A stretch of 64,000 bases of DNA from assembly GCA_026874595.1 (NCBI GenBank), contig CM049320.1, positions 33,576,214-33,640,213 of the forward strand. The letters run 5' to 3'. Positions 1 to 11,800 of this stretch are shown here, piece after piece. The notes beneath the pieces are model-generated. The model saw only the letters and a list, made by a program, of their open reading frames with translations, was not told the origin of the DNA and made no database searches. The position numbers and the translations under genes are program-made. How positions within the stretch are numbered: the stretch's first letter is position 1; each line of letters begins with the position of its first letter. Source of the DNA: Sipunculus nudus (lineage: Eukaryota; Annelida; Sipuncula; Golfingiida; Sipunculidae).

Positions 1-1504
1 GTGTATTTGCTGCAGGATAGTGTATTTACAGCTTTGGAGTGCATGACCTTCATAAGCACTCTGACCATGCAGGTTTTTGTTGGTCCTGGGCAAACATCAA
101 CAAGGGTCTGCCAAGCATGATCTCAGGAAATTAGGTCCCTCCTCAAAGACATACAGAATCGTTTCTGGAGGCGATAAGATGCTGGCTTAATTAATGTTAA
201 GAATGAACAAGAAACCCAGGATTTTAACTATCACCCCATGACTAAACATTACACTTTCATTTCCTTCTTGGGAATATATTTATATACTATGGATGCCTTT
301 TGTATTCCCGAGGGTTTCAATTTCGCATTCTTCGCTAATGTGAAATAATGGCTAATATGAAACCCTTGGGAATAAAATGCCCCATCAACTAAGATGAACA
401 AAAAGGGATGAGTCATCTGCACAGACAGATTAGTTATCAAACCTCTGGAAATGACAGAATCCAAAACCTAATCTGTGCATGGAATAAAAACCGGCCCATA
501 CATACATTCATTATTGTAAAGCACACCCTGATCACTGTGACACAGTGGATATATTAACAGTGCATGACACAAGTTTTTTGACTGAACCAGAAATGAGTGA
601 GTCGTAGGATTCATTCTAAATATAAAATCAATACAAATACTGCAGTACTTTGGCTTTGTAGGTTCTATAGTGCAGTCGCGAAAATGAAACCTCGCAAAAT
701 GTTCAAAATGAAGAAATCATGAAATTTCAGCCTCACAAATATAAAGCCAATCTCAGTATGTGCTCAAATTAATCACTGGAGCATGAACTTAATGGTAGAT
801 CAAATTTAATTTTTTTTATAGTATTATAGTTTAGTACGTAATTTGCTGCCTGTCTGGTTGTCAGACTTTGCTCATTCTTGTAGTGTTTAAGTTGAAAAAT
901 CAAGCAAACCATTTTTGAAATACTGACTCCTTCCAAGGAGGTTATGCTTTTACCAATGTTTCTCTTCTGATTGTCATTTTGCATCCATTCTGTTGCTGCA
1001 AACCATTGATATCCAGTTCACATTTATTTCTGCGGTGGAGGTATTTTGGTAAGGGCCTTTGCCAAGGTTTTTCATTAATAAGAATGGAGTAGTGAGATTT
1101 CCCATTGAACTCTGTCAGTGTTAGTTACAAGTCCAGTGATATGTATTTATTATAGAGTGGAACTTCCATATTACAGAAATTTGAAGTATACATTTTGCCT
1201 GTAATAGAGAGGTGCCCGTATTAGAAAATCTACAGAATTATGAATCTAACAGAGAGATGCCTGTAATAGGGAAGTACCAGTAAAGGGAGGTTTTTTTTCA
1301 TGCAACCCTGCTCATAGAGCAAATTACTGTAATCTCTTCAAGGACTATACACAGTGAACTAATGCATCTACATACTAGCAGGTCTGTGGCTACACCTTCA
1401 AAGACCTTGATTCAGTGACCTGCCATATTGATACAGCCAAGTCTGTGGCTTTGCTTTCACAGACATTGATACTGCTACTCTCTTTGATGTCTATATAATA
1501 TATA
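1..1504. other. no gene seen
   Basis: AT-rich sequence with only short shadow ORFs. Nothing resembling BAR-domain exons of ACAP was found, apart from the short repeat listed at 1146. Confidence 0.6.
1146..1292 (+). repeat. short diverged repeat, related to dispersed TIR-type ends
   Basis: GAGTGGAACTTCC is followed by repeats of CTGTAATAGAGAGGTGCC / CTAACAGAGAGATGCCTGTA and ends near ACCAGTAAAGG. The CTGTAAcAGAGAGGTG words recur at 27640-27850. It is probably a relic of a MITE. Confidence 0.3.
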
Positions 1505-2709
1505 CAGTGGAACCCCGCCTTGCGACCACCCCACAGTTGCGACCATTTTGCTTGGTCCCAAATTTTTTTTTAGTTTATTTATGTTTAAAAATGACTCAAA
1601 ATTACGACCACCCCTAAATTCAGAATTAAGACCAGACTTCCTGGCCCCAGCGCTAATGCGACCCCGCTAATGCGACCACCGCAGAGAAGTACTGAAACAA
1701 CATTTGTCACAAGTCAATGGCTTCGTCTTGTCACAGGCACCTTAACGAAATTTCAAAGCGGATAACAAGGTTTCTTAACCCAAGTGTTAATCTCGTCCCG
1801 CATATCTTCCCCACTCGGTGTCTTCGCTGAGACTCGTTGAGGTGTTGGTTATAGATCAAAGAGGGTAACCATCGGCCTAATTACTTAATGAGCCGGTCTG
1901 ACCTGGGGTCAGATGCTAATTGCCCCTCAGTGATCACCTGTATTACAGCTACCCTAAGTGTGGGGTTGCGGGCTTAATATTTCAACTCATCACATATTGT
2001 TCCATCCTTATTGGTAAAATTAACGACCTAGTTAATCCTAAATGTGTTCATTCCTTACTGACACTGAGTATTGAGCAGTCAGTAAATGTATAAATAAAGC
2101 TTGCATGGGGGGAAAATCCCTCACATTAACTTGCCTTTTCTGATAGATCGTTGTCAGTTTATTTCTCTACTGGTTAAGTTTGCATTTTACTTGCTTGCTG
2201 TTAGGCAACCATGCCTCTGAAAGAGCTCTCCTTGAAGGATAAAGTGGCATTAATCAAGGCGGCAAACACCACGCGCAGTCAGCACCAAATGGCTCAGCAG
2301 TTTAGCGTCGGGAAAACTCAAGTGCACGCAATATATACTCAAGCAGAAGGCTAAATATATGACAGCCATGTATTATGTTCAGTATGCATTCAGTAGGTTG
2401 TAATTGTATTGCCTTAGTGTTATTATTTGTTAATCACCAGTCACTACGTATGTGGACATGTATAATAATTTTTATCATGAAAAAATATGTTCACCTACAC
2501 ACAAAAAAACATTCTTAATAAGGGTCCTCCGCTAAGTAAAAATTGTTGTCATAATTCACATTAAAGATATGCAATGGATAAAACATGATACACATTAAAT
2601 ATTATACACATTATATGCGAACACGGTAAGAGTTTCACAAATACGACCGCCCCAAATTACAACCACTTTGCTCAGTCCCCAGGGTGGTCGTAATTGTGGG
2701 GTTCCACTG
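1505..2709 (+). mobile_element. pogo/Tigger-like DNA transposon, internally deleted
   Basis: The left end CAGTGGAACCCC and right end GGGGTTCCACTG are perfect 12-bp terminal inverted repeats. A second matching stretch (CGACCACC / GGTGGTCG) extends them to about 27 bp. TA dinucleotides flank both ends, as expected for Tc1/mariner-pogo insertion. Inside, at 2211-2354, lies a short reading frame with a CENP-B/pogo-type helix-turn-helix. Subterminal GCGACCA motifs recur in direct orientation near both ends, possible transposase-binding sites. At 1.2 kb it lacks the DDE catalytic domain. Confidence 0.8.
2211..2354 (+). pseudogene. remnant of pogo/CENP-B-type transposase DNA-binding domain
   Basis: The ATG at 2211 opens 47 codons: MPLKELSLKDKVALIKAAN, then S-Q-H-Q-M-A-Q-Q-F-S-V-G-K-T-Q-V-H-A-I. 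This is the N-terminal psq/CENP-B helix-turn-helix (L-x-x-K-x-x-x-I ... A-x-x-F-x-V-x-K-x-x-V). Right after HAI the frame is broken by extra bases in an ATATATA tract. The next frame continues with LKQKAKYM before stopping. The remaining transposase (the DDE domain) is absent. It is a dead copy. Confidence 0.75.
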
Positions 2710-3279
2710 TATATATGAATAAGACTGCACGTGTTGGGGCTGAAATCATAACTGCCAATCAAGTCCAATGAATAAAATGCAAACAAAACATGGTTCACAT
2801 GCCATCTGAACAAGAACTTGTACCAGTAAGAGGACAGGCTTATTTGATTGTTTAAATTCTCTGCCTTCCGGGCAGTGCTAAACATTCGATATAAGCATTG
2901 CAGCAGATGTCCAGGTAAAACAAGTGTGAGTCATTTGGTTGGTTCAATTGCCTTCTTCAATAATCATGAAATTATTACCAGAGGGGGTCGTGGAATCAAG
3001 GTCTGTGAAAGTGTATCTACAGACTTGGTGGTATGAAGAAGAACTAGTGAGGTAAGGTGAGCTCTGAAGTCAGTGGGCCTTTCATTGCAGACACTGCCTC
3101 GATCAGAAACACTTAGCTGGAATAAGTTACAGTGGGTTACTTAATTTGCTGAGTCATGCCTTGCAAATCCTGGTAATGAAAAAGATTCCCTTAGGAGTTT
3201 TGTTTTGCTGATGTCATGTAGGCATCAAAACCTGAACCTTGCACTTAATATTTATTTTTTTTTACCATGACCTAATTGA

Positions 3280-4754
3280 ATCCGCCAAAACAAAGTGGGG
3301 ATACTATGTTTTTGACCGGGTTCCGCCGCCACTGCCGCCGCAGCTGCCGCCGCGTTCGTTTCCGGAGAATTCCTCTGAGACTATAGACAGATTTTTCCGA
3401 AACTTACACAAATTATCGGGTCACATGTGAACTGGTGCCTAACCAAGTGACCTTGACCTCTGACCTTTCGTCTCTGCCCAGCATCCGTTTGTGCGTCTGT
3501 TTCCACACATAAACCCATATATCTCGGGAACCGTTTGACCGATCCGGAAAATTTTTTTACACAAATGTAGCCCTGGGATAGCTTTATAACATACATAACA
3601 AAAGGTGGCTCCACCTGCAACCATGTTTGCACAGTGTCCATTTGTTCATCTGCCTGGGGTTAAAATCACTCATATCTCTTCAGTGGTTTGACTAATTCAC
3701 CTAAAAATCGGAATGCATATACATCCTAGATAGCTTTTTTGATTTTATGACAGGTGGCGCCACCTACATTCACGTTAACGCTCCACACATAAACCCATAT
3801 ATCTAGGGAACCGTTTGACCGATCCGGAAAAAAATTTTACACAAATATAGCCCTGGGATAGCTTTATAACATACACAACAAAAGGTGGCGCCACCTGCAA
3901 CCATGTTTGCACAGTGTCCATTTGTTAATCTGCCTGGGGTTAAAATCACTCATATCTCTGCAGTGAATTGACTGATTCACCTAAAATTCGGCATGCGTAT
4001 ACATCCTAGATAGCTTTCTTGATTTTATGACAGGTGGCGCCACCTACATTTACGTTAACACTCCACACATAAACCCATATATCTTGGGAACCGTTTGACC
4101 AATCCGGAAAAAATTTTTACACAAATGTAGCCCTTGGATAGCTTTATAACATACACAAAAATGGTGGCGCCACCTGCAGCCATTTTTGCACAGCGTCCAT
4201 CTGTTTGTCTGCCTTTAGTTAAAATCACTCATATCTCTGCAGTGGTTTGACCAAATTACCTGAAATTCAGCATGCTCATACATCCCGCATAGCTTTCTTG
4301 ATTTTATGACAGGTGGCGCCACCTACATTCACATTCACGCTGTAGACATCCATGCTTATATCTCCGGACTCATTCAACCAATCAGGAAAATTTTTTTTTT
4401 ACACAAATGTAGCCCTTGGATAGCTTTATAAAATGAACAAAAATGGTGGCGCCACCTGCAGCCATTTTTGCACAGCGTCCAGCTGTTTGTCTGCTGTGGG
4501 ATAAAATCACTCATAACTCTGCAGTGGTTTGACTTTTCCACATGACATTTTGCATGTGTATATATCTTGGATAGTTTCTTGTTCAAATAACAGGTGGCGC
4601 CACCTACAATCATGTTTATGTGGCAGAGATCCATTCTAATATTTAACACATGTAACTCCATATCCCCTTGCCACTCAATCCATGCCTCACTTCACCCGTC
4701 CTTCTCTGATTTTGGCGGATACACGTAGTCGCTTGTCGACTACCCATATTCTAG
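3280..4754 (+). mobile_element. HINE/pearl-like element 1 (paired end repeats, 280-bp array, 3' hairpin, CTAG end)
   Basis: ATCCGCCAAAA at 3280-3290 is the perfect reverse complement of TTTTGGCGGAT at 4710-4720. After the second copy comes a 7-bp stem hairpin, GTAGTCG (4725-4731) with CGACTAC (4737-4743), then CCATATT and CTAGTT (4751-4756). Between lies a GCC-triplet stretch and four tandem units with an exact 280-bp period (CCACACAT at 3503, 3783, 4063, degenerate at 4343). This order is what is described for Helentron-associated non-autonomous elements. The naming is inference. Confidence 0.6.
3503..4640 (+). repeat. 280-bp tandem array (4 units) carrying GGTGGCGCCACC palindromes
   Basis: Units start at 3503, 3783, 4063 and about 4343. 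Each unit has two copies of the 12-bp perfect palindrome GGTGGCGCCACC. Exact copies begin at 3753, 3884, 4033, 4163, 4312, 4445 and 4593, and a one-mismatch copy at 3604. Flanking unit sequence has diverged more than the palindrome. Confidence 0.9.
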
Positions 4755-4756
4755 TT

Positions 4757-7700
4757 ATCAATGGTGTTCCCTGCTCATCCCCTATTATTGCACAGGTGTA
4801 GTCTAAGGGGAACCTTCCTGACAGACAACTGCAGACATTAAGTGTCATTTGGAGTTGATCAATTGATTGGATACAGAATTATTTAATTCTTGAACCAAAA
4901 AAAAAAAAAACAAGTGGATCTAGCTACCAATACATGCCTACCAAATCAATCATTTTTTTTTCAAAAGAACATTTTTTTAAAAGATTTGCTTAAATTTATG
5001 CACATTTATTTTTTTTTTTACTCTGTTCACCCTCCATTTTCAGTGAAAGAGTTCTGGATGAGATCTTGTATTGCTCATGCACTTAGAACAATAATATACA
5101 GAAGAACCAGAATGAAATAAAACACAATTGTGTGGTCAAAAATGGGTGAGATTAACAGAGAGTTGTCACTAATTATACTTTATTACACTCTCTTCAAAGC
5201 AGACCACTCTTCTTTTCCTGGAATACTGATCATTCATTTTGCATTTTCCTGTGTTGTATTAGGATTTGATAAAATAATGTATGTTTGCCAGATCCTTAAT
5301 CAATTTTGCCTGTTTTATGTAATCCACGTGAAATCCAAGATACTGATATCCCTGCAAACTCAGGGGGTGGCTATTAATAGATGTGCAGCTGTAAAAACAG
5401 GATTTACAGTAATCACAATATCTGACATCTGCAATAATCACTTTCCTAACTTTGCTATTATTGTGATATCATATATGTGTTTCAGTCCAGTTTTACTTCA
5501 CAAACATACCCTTTTAGGAATATTTATTATATATTAATATTGTATGACGGTATTTGACAAACTGACCGAATCATCTCCAAAAAGCACACAAGATTTTCTG
5601 ACTTATAGATAGTCTCTAATACATTGCTGAAAGTACTGAAAATGATATACGATGATAGGTGCGGGAGTTCTCAGGCCTGGTACTGATGTTATCATATCAC
5701 TGTACATCATGACATATATTTGTGTCATTATCATGATATAAAAAAACTGATATCCTCCCCAACCTTAGCACTGACATAAAAGATCTGATGGACTTTTTTG
5801 GTACCATTATATATTTGGAAGCAGATTAATATACCAGGATGTATTGCTAAATTTTGGTGTTCTTGAGGTATTTTGTGGCTTTGTTACAGGGTTTATGTAT
5901 ATATGAGGTTTTATCACACACCCAGGCCAAGTATAAATTGGCACTGAGAGGTTGGATGCACCAAAGGACCCTTATAGGGCAGACCACATACTTCACCACA
6001 CCATCAAACACCATGATATCATAAAGATAAGGAGGATAAAATGTGAAATTTGATACTGTGACAAATTGCTATCTCTACATATCAGTGTTTTTCCCAGATG
6101 CCTCAGAATGCAGTATGAAATATACACCCTTTGCAGAATGCAACACACACCCAATTCTTAATAATAATAAAAAAACTGTTTAGAAAGGGTGTAATTGGCC
6201 TATTTGTCAACAGGTTGTCTCTGTCACTGGCTTATCAGATGATTTTTTCTCACACCATAACAACTGGGTAACAATTATTTGGGACTTTTATGCTGATACA
6301 CCATGCCAGACAACAGGACTATTTCTGATTGGCTGATATCATGCATGTCTGGATTTGATTGGCATTAGGTGTCAGAATTCCCTAAATTCCTGCAACATTG
6401 TTTAAAATTCTTTATTACATCTCACCATTCAAAAACATAATGTACATATGTATGATTAATTCATACATTCAATACTCCCCCCCACCCCCACCCACCCCCT
6501 GAAAACTGCCCACCACCCTTTTCTAGCCTGTGATTCCTGTTTCTTCTGTTATCATTTGCTATCACAATTTTGTTCCCATTCACCAAGAAAAGATAAGCTA
6601 AATTAAGTAATGCTTTCAAATATGTGTTTTAAGAGTCAATTCCAACATAAAAGATTCAAAAACAGTTCTATTACAGATGCTAAATGCTAACAGATGCAAA
6701 ATGCTGCAAGAGGAGCTTATATAAGTAACAATATTGACTAATTATTAATAGTTACCAAGCCTGCATTATTGATCAAATGCATGACTCAAGTGTGACTAAA
6801 TGTGACTAGATATCTGAACCATGTTGACATGACTCACAGGTTCATACTAATCAGAGAATCTATGATTTTCATGGAGTGATGATCAATAAAGGACAATCAC
6901 AACAATAGTTATGAAAACTAGTGCTGTAATGACACCTAATCTTATGATACAGCTAAGGCCATTCATGCTGTGTAATCATGTGGCATTAGCCAATCAGGTG
7001 CCTTCTAGCATGTTTTTGTCCAACGAAATAGGTTCATGCACCTTATTTGTCTTTATAAATATTAATAAACTCCAATAAACTCGAATATTAGGGGGGAGAA
7101 TATACATGCAGAATAATCATGTAAGGATACATAAAAATATATATCTAAAAACTTTATAATGCAGTATTTTTTACTAAAATCAACATTTAACCATTGCAAA
7201 TTCTATCCACTTGACCATTAGCACCCTTGACTACTCTTTCCAAATGTTTCCTTTTGCAATCAGAACATATATTTTTGTTGAAAAGAACATTAACATATTT
7301 TTTCTACACAATTTTTGTAACAGACAAATAAAGACAGTGATTATTGTTACTGAACATGAGACTAGAATATTATTGCTTCTGATCTATATTCAAAATAATT
7401 AGAAATATAACAGTATTCTAATAAATGCAGGCCTCTGCCATTCACTCATTCAGCCCATGTTCCCAGGTTTATTTGTGCATAGTGTCCTTACATTTGTGAA
7501 TATTCCTAAGTGATGTGCCTGAATCTGGATCATGTGTCAGGTCCACACCAAAATCTAAGTGATTCTTTATTGGCTCATTCCCAAAATGCTCTGAAAATTT
7601 TAAAAGCTTTTGTTTATAACTGAATAAGATATGTTGTGAACAAATACAAAAGAACACGCAGACAAATACACAAACAGGAATGAAATATTGCTGAGTAAGT

Positions 7701-8355
7701 TAAGTCTAACTCATATGTACATCAAGCTCATAGGTCAAGGTTATGGCTGGGTTGTGGGGGTGTACTTATTGCACCAGTTAAAGTTTTAATAATGTTCTTT
7801 GTTTTTTGCCCAGTTTTTCTTATATTAATCACAAAATTAAAATATTATATATGGATAATATGACATCTTTGGATATGTATACATAATAGTTTTTGATTGA
7901 TTATGCAAAAATGCAAACGATTTAACCACTAATTATTCATATAATCAATGAATTGGCACACCCTAGTAACCATGCACTAGACTGGGAAAACTGAATTTCA
8001 TGGTATTAATGTTATATCTTGTGGCCTAGTTTGCGCTTTCTGATTTGTTGTGATTTTATTTTCTGGTTATTTTTTATTTTACAAATATACAATTTCTTTT
8101 TAAAAAATGAAATAATTATGATAATGATTTAATTGAAAATTGGTATATAATACTGACATGTTATCATTATTCTGCTACCTTAGCATGTGTAATCATTGTA
8201 GGTGCCCAAGCAACATCACATGTAATTGGAACTGGGAGAAAGCCCTGAGACCATTCATGCAGGACAGACTCTTTAGTAATACTGTATATTTTCAATATAG
8301 AAAAACTGTGAATGTTTCTGTATGCCAAGGTTTAATAATTTTGCATTGGCAAATG
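4757..8355. other. no gene seen (intron or upstream DNA)
   Basis: AT-rich. The 135-residue ORF at 5130-5537 is low-complexity and without domain features. Probably part of the ACAP intron leading to exon a. Confidence 0.5.
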
Positions 8356-8388
8356 CAGCTGAGCACCATGACCCATGGGTATCTTGTT
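8356..8388 (+). mobile_element. orphan 3' terminus of the AGCTCAG repeat family
   Basis: CAGCTGAGC, then ATGACCCATGGGTAT (near-palindromic hairpin) and CTTGTT match the 3' ends seen at 23717, 24852, 42222, 49842 and 50700. No matching 5' end is evident upstream, so it is a remnant. Confidence 0.55.
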
Positions 8389-8786
8389 CTTTAACAAGGC
8401 ATGAAAATTTAGTTGTGACAGGTGCATATATACTTGTTGAAAAAGATTTAGTACTCTTATTGAGAGGCAAATTGCGTCTCAGGTTTTGCAGATTGCAGTG
8501 CCATCTGGAGACTGCTTATGTAACTAAACCAAAATGATCACTGTTCACATAATATATTCCTTTTTTTTTGTGGGAAAATGAATGGAAAATATTTCCAGGA
8601 CAGGAGCCTGTTTAGTTCAGGAACTGAGGAAATACCATTTTTATTTTTCAGCCAAATATTTTATTTGTATATTATGTATGGGAATTGTATTATGTTTGAA
8701 TTGATCTTCTTGAAAACCTAAAATAAATTATTTTGAGCATAATTTGATGATTTTATCTTGATTCTTCATTTGTTTGACCTTGACAG

Positions 8787-8893
8787 GAGCTGGCCTTGAC
8801 AACCCCACAACCTGAGCAAAGTGAAGCGTCAGAGATTCGGAGGGAAGGCTACCTGTTTAAGAGAACCAGCAACGCTTTCAAGACTTGGGTCAG
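8787..8893 (+). CDS. ACAP2: ACAP exon a: start of PH domain
   Basis: The acceptor is TTGACAG and the donor GTGAGT. The frame enters in phase 0 and leaves with two bases of an Arg codon. The product ends with [16 protein letters not shown], the first strands of the ACAP PH domain. The first fifteen residues correspond to the linker after the BAR domain. Confidence 0.95.
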
Positions 8894-11800
8894 GTGAGTG
8901 CATGTGTCCTGTTTTGGTCAAATCATGAAAAAAGTGGTAGTTAGGAACAATAAGCAGCTTGAATTTTTTCGCTTTTACCTCTGTTGCTTTTCTAATTAAC
9001 ACTTTATCCATTAATTACCAGCAGTATCACTTAAGTTGCATAGATTGAACTGCTAGAGCCACCTTCAGGCCAGTCCTTATTCAGAGCTTCAAGAAAAACA
9101 AGCTCCGCTTGAAACTCAGCTTTATTAAGTAGTTTTCAGCTAAGCTAAATGTTTGATTAATAAGTAATAGGGGTATGTTAAATTTTATGCTAAGGCATTA
9201 TTCCAATTCTAATAAATATTTTAGTCAGATATGTGATAATTTCTTTATATATTATGTGTAGGTTTATCCTGTTTAACACCTAGTCATGTTAACTACGCAG
9301 CATGTTCTCTTTACAGTACTGTTCCAGTATAGTAGACAAACCACACCAGGTGAACCTTTCTTGTTATTCCATAAAAAAAAACATAGAAGAAAAAAGAAAA
9401 TCTCAAACTGATCTTTTATAGGTGTCATTGTAAGGATGTCAAACTACAGTAAAACTTGTGTAATAAGTCGACTCTAGGGACTGGCCAAAAGTTGTCTTTA
9501 ATTCACAGGTGGTCTAATAAGACAGGTCAGTTATAATTAAAGGTGCCTTTTGAAAAGGAATTTATGTGATTCCTGGCTTACTCTGTGTATTTTTTAATGA
9601 TCTAAGGGTAATTTTGGTTGTGAAAAGTTCTTATATGGCCTTGGTGAAGGTTGATTGAACTTCTTTTTCAACAACATGTTTGTAAACACAGTAATGTTGA
9701 CAGGCTGGAAAAAAACATGAAACCCAAGGTGGTAGGTAGCTCTAACTTTTCTGACTTACTGCCAGATGCCCTTGTTGAATTTGTTTTGAGTATTTTGGAA
9801 GCCCCACATATTATAAACACATTAATATTAACACAACAAGCAGCCTGTGTGTGGTGATATCTACATTTCCTAGCCTTATTTTATAAAAGCTCCAAGGGAA
9901 TGCCTTTTGTTTATGAAGGTCAGATAGGTGATTTGGCTCCTTTAACAAATGTGAACTTTCAGTTCAATTTAGGTTGTTCTTAATAGACAGGTGGTCTTAT
10001 TAGACAGGTTGTCTCTCTGACAGGTTCTAGTGAAGCTCTGTCAGATGAAACCTCCAATGCAAGGAACAATTCATTCATATTTGTATTCCGCTCCTCGTAA
10101 TTCAAACCTAAGTTCAAGTCATCCTAATTCAGTGTTGTTCATCTTAATATATTACAAATCTTACTCTGTTTTGAGGATTTTGGCATGGTTTTACAAGTCT
10201 AAAGCTAGCCCATGCAAGTCCCTTTACCACCAAACTCTCTCTGCAGATAGATTCTTGCCTGGACACTCTCCTCAGAGAACTTACATTTCAAATCCTTGCA
10301 CTCTTTCATGAAACTGCTCATGGGGGTTGCCATTTTGTGTAAACACTAAAACTCAGATGTCACAGGCCACATGTCGAAATTATGAGTATACCTCAATAAT
10401 GTTAGCGTTTATTTGTGCTTGGAATTAGGATCCAGTATAATGATTAACCAATCACATCGCTGACTTTTGCCATTAAACTCTATGCCTCTACTTTGCATAT
10501 AGTAGTAAATGTGTTTTCTTCATACTTAATGTTATACACACACTTTATTTTACATGTTGTCATGGTGGTGCACTCAGTGTATGGTGTGTGTGTGAGTGGC
10601 TTTCATAAACCAAATTTAGGAAATCCCCAGAATTCTCTTTACAGAGTTAAAATTAGCATTCATTCAATCATTATGCACTAATTTTAATAAAAAGGAAGCA
10701 CTTAAGAATTGATAAAAGGTTCCATAATTTTCTTAATTTGCATGCAGTAAAGATCAGACACAAACTTTTTTCAGTGTTCTGTATTCTTAGAGACAGAACC
10801 CATGGTAGTTGCAGAAAATCCCACCAGAGGTCTCCCAATGTCAGTCTTCTTCAGTCATAGTTATCTTGGTAATTTCAGTCTGGAGATAGGTGGCACTGTT
10901 TCTCTGTTATACTAGGATTATTGATTTAATCATACAACATGTTTTGGTTTCCTGGCCTGATTGAATCCACTCTTGCTTTCATTTAGCTGGGTACTTAAAA
11001 AAAACCAGTTCAATATAGATTTATTTTACACCATATAAACTGCTTGATAATCACATATCACATTTAGCACACCACAAATTAAGTGTAAAATTAAGGAAAA
11101 CTTTCTATATTTAACCTCATGTATTTGCCAATTAATGTTGTTCATGACAATTAATGTATCCTTCAATTTTAAATGATGTGACTGAGTTTGTATACACTTG
11201 TAATTATATGTTAATATAAAAATACTTTTTAATATCATATTCTGTGATTTTAATTTTTAATCTATTCAAATTAGTATGATTGAATTATTGAAGGGATTAC
11301 ATAAATAAAATATATACTGTAATGGGGGTAGGATTCAAGGTGTATGCTTCATATATATGTGTGTATATCCCAGACCAATTCATCCTTTTTATCCTTTTTA
11401 TATTAATGCTACCAAAACCTTAACGAAAAATTCTGCTTTCCGGTTTTGTCTTGTGAGCCCCATGTGTCAAGCAATAAAAGTGTTGTTAATATTTGTAGTT
11501 TATAACAAATTGAACCTGTGTTTCCAGAAACACTGTTACGCTTTAAATGAGTTGACACAATGAGTCAGATAAACTTTTTAAGATGTTGTTTTTGTAAGAG
11601 TAGATGTTTTGGGTCAATTTTTGTAATAAGAAAAAATTGTTCCATGACCCACCACTAATATTGGAATGTTTGTACACTCTTAGCAAATCCTTGGAAATAC
11701 ATGGAAATTTTAAACTCTTATTAATCTTGATTTAAAGTAATATTTATCTCAGGATATTAATCTAGGGAACATGAATTGTAGGGATGCTAATATTAGGAAT

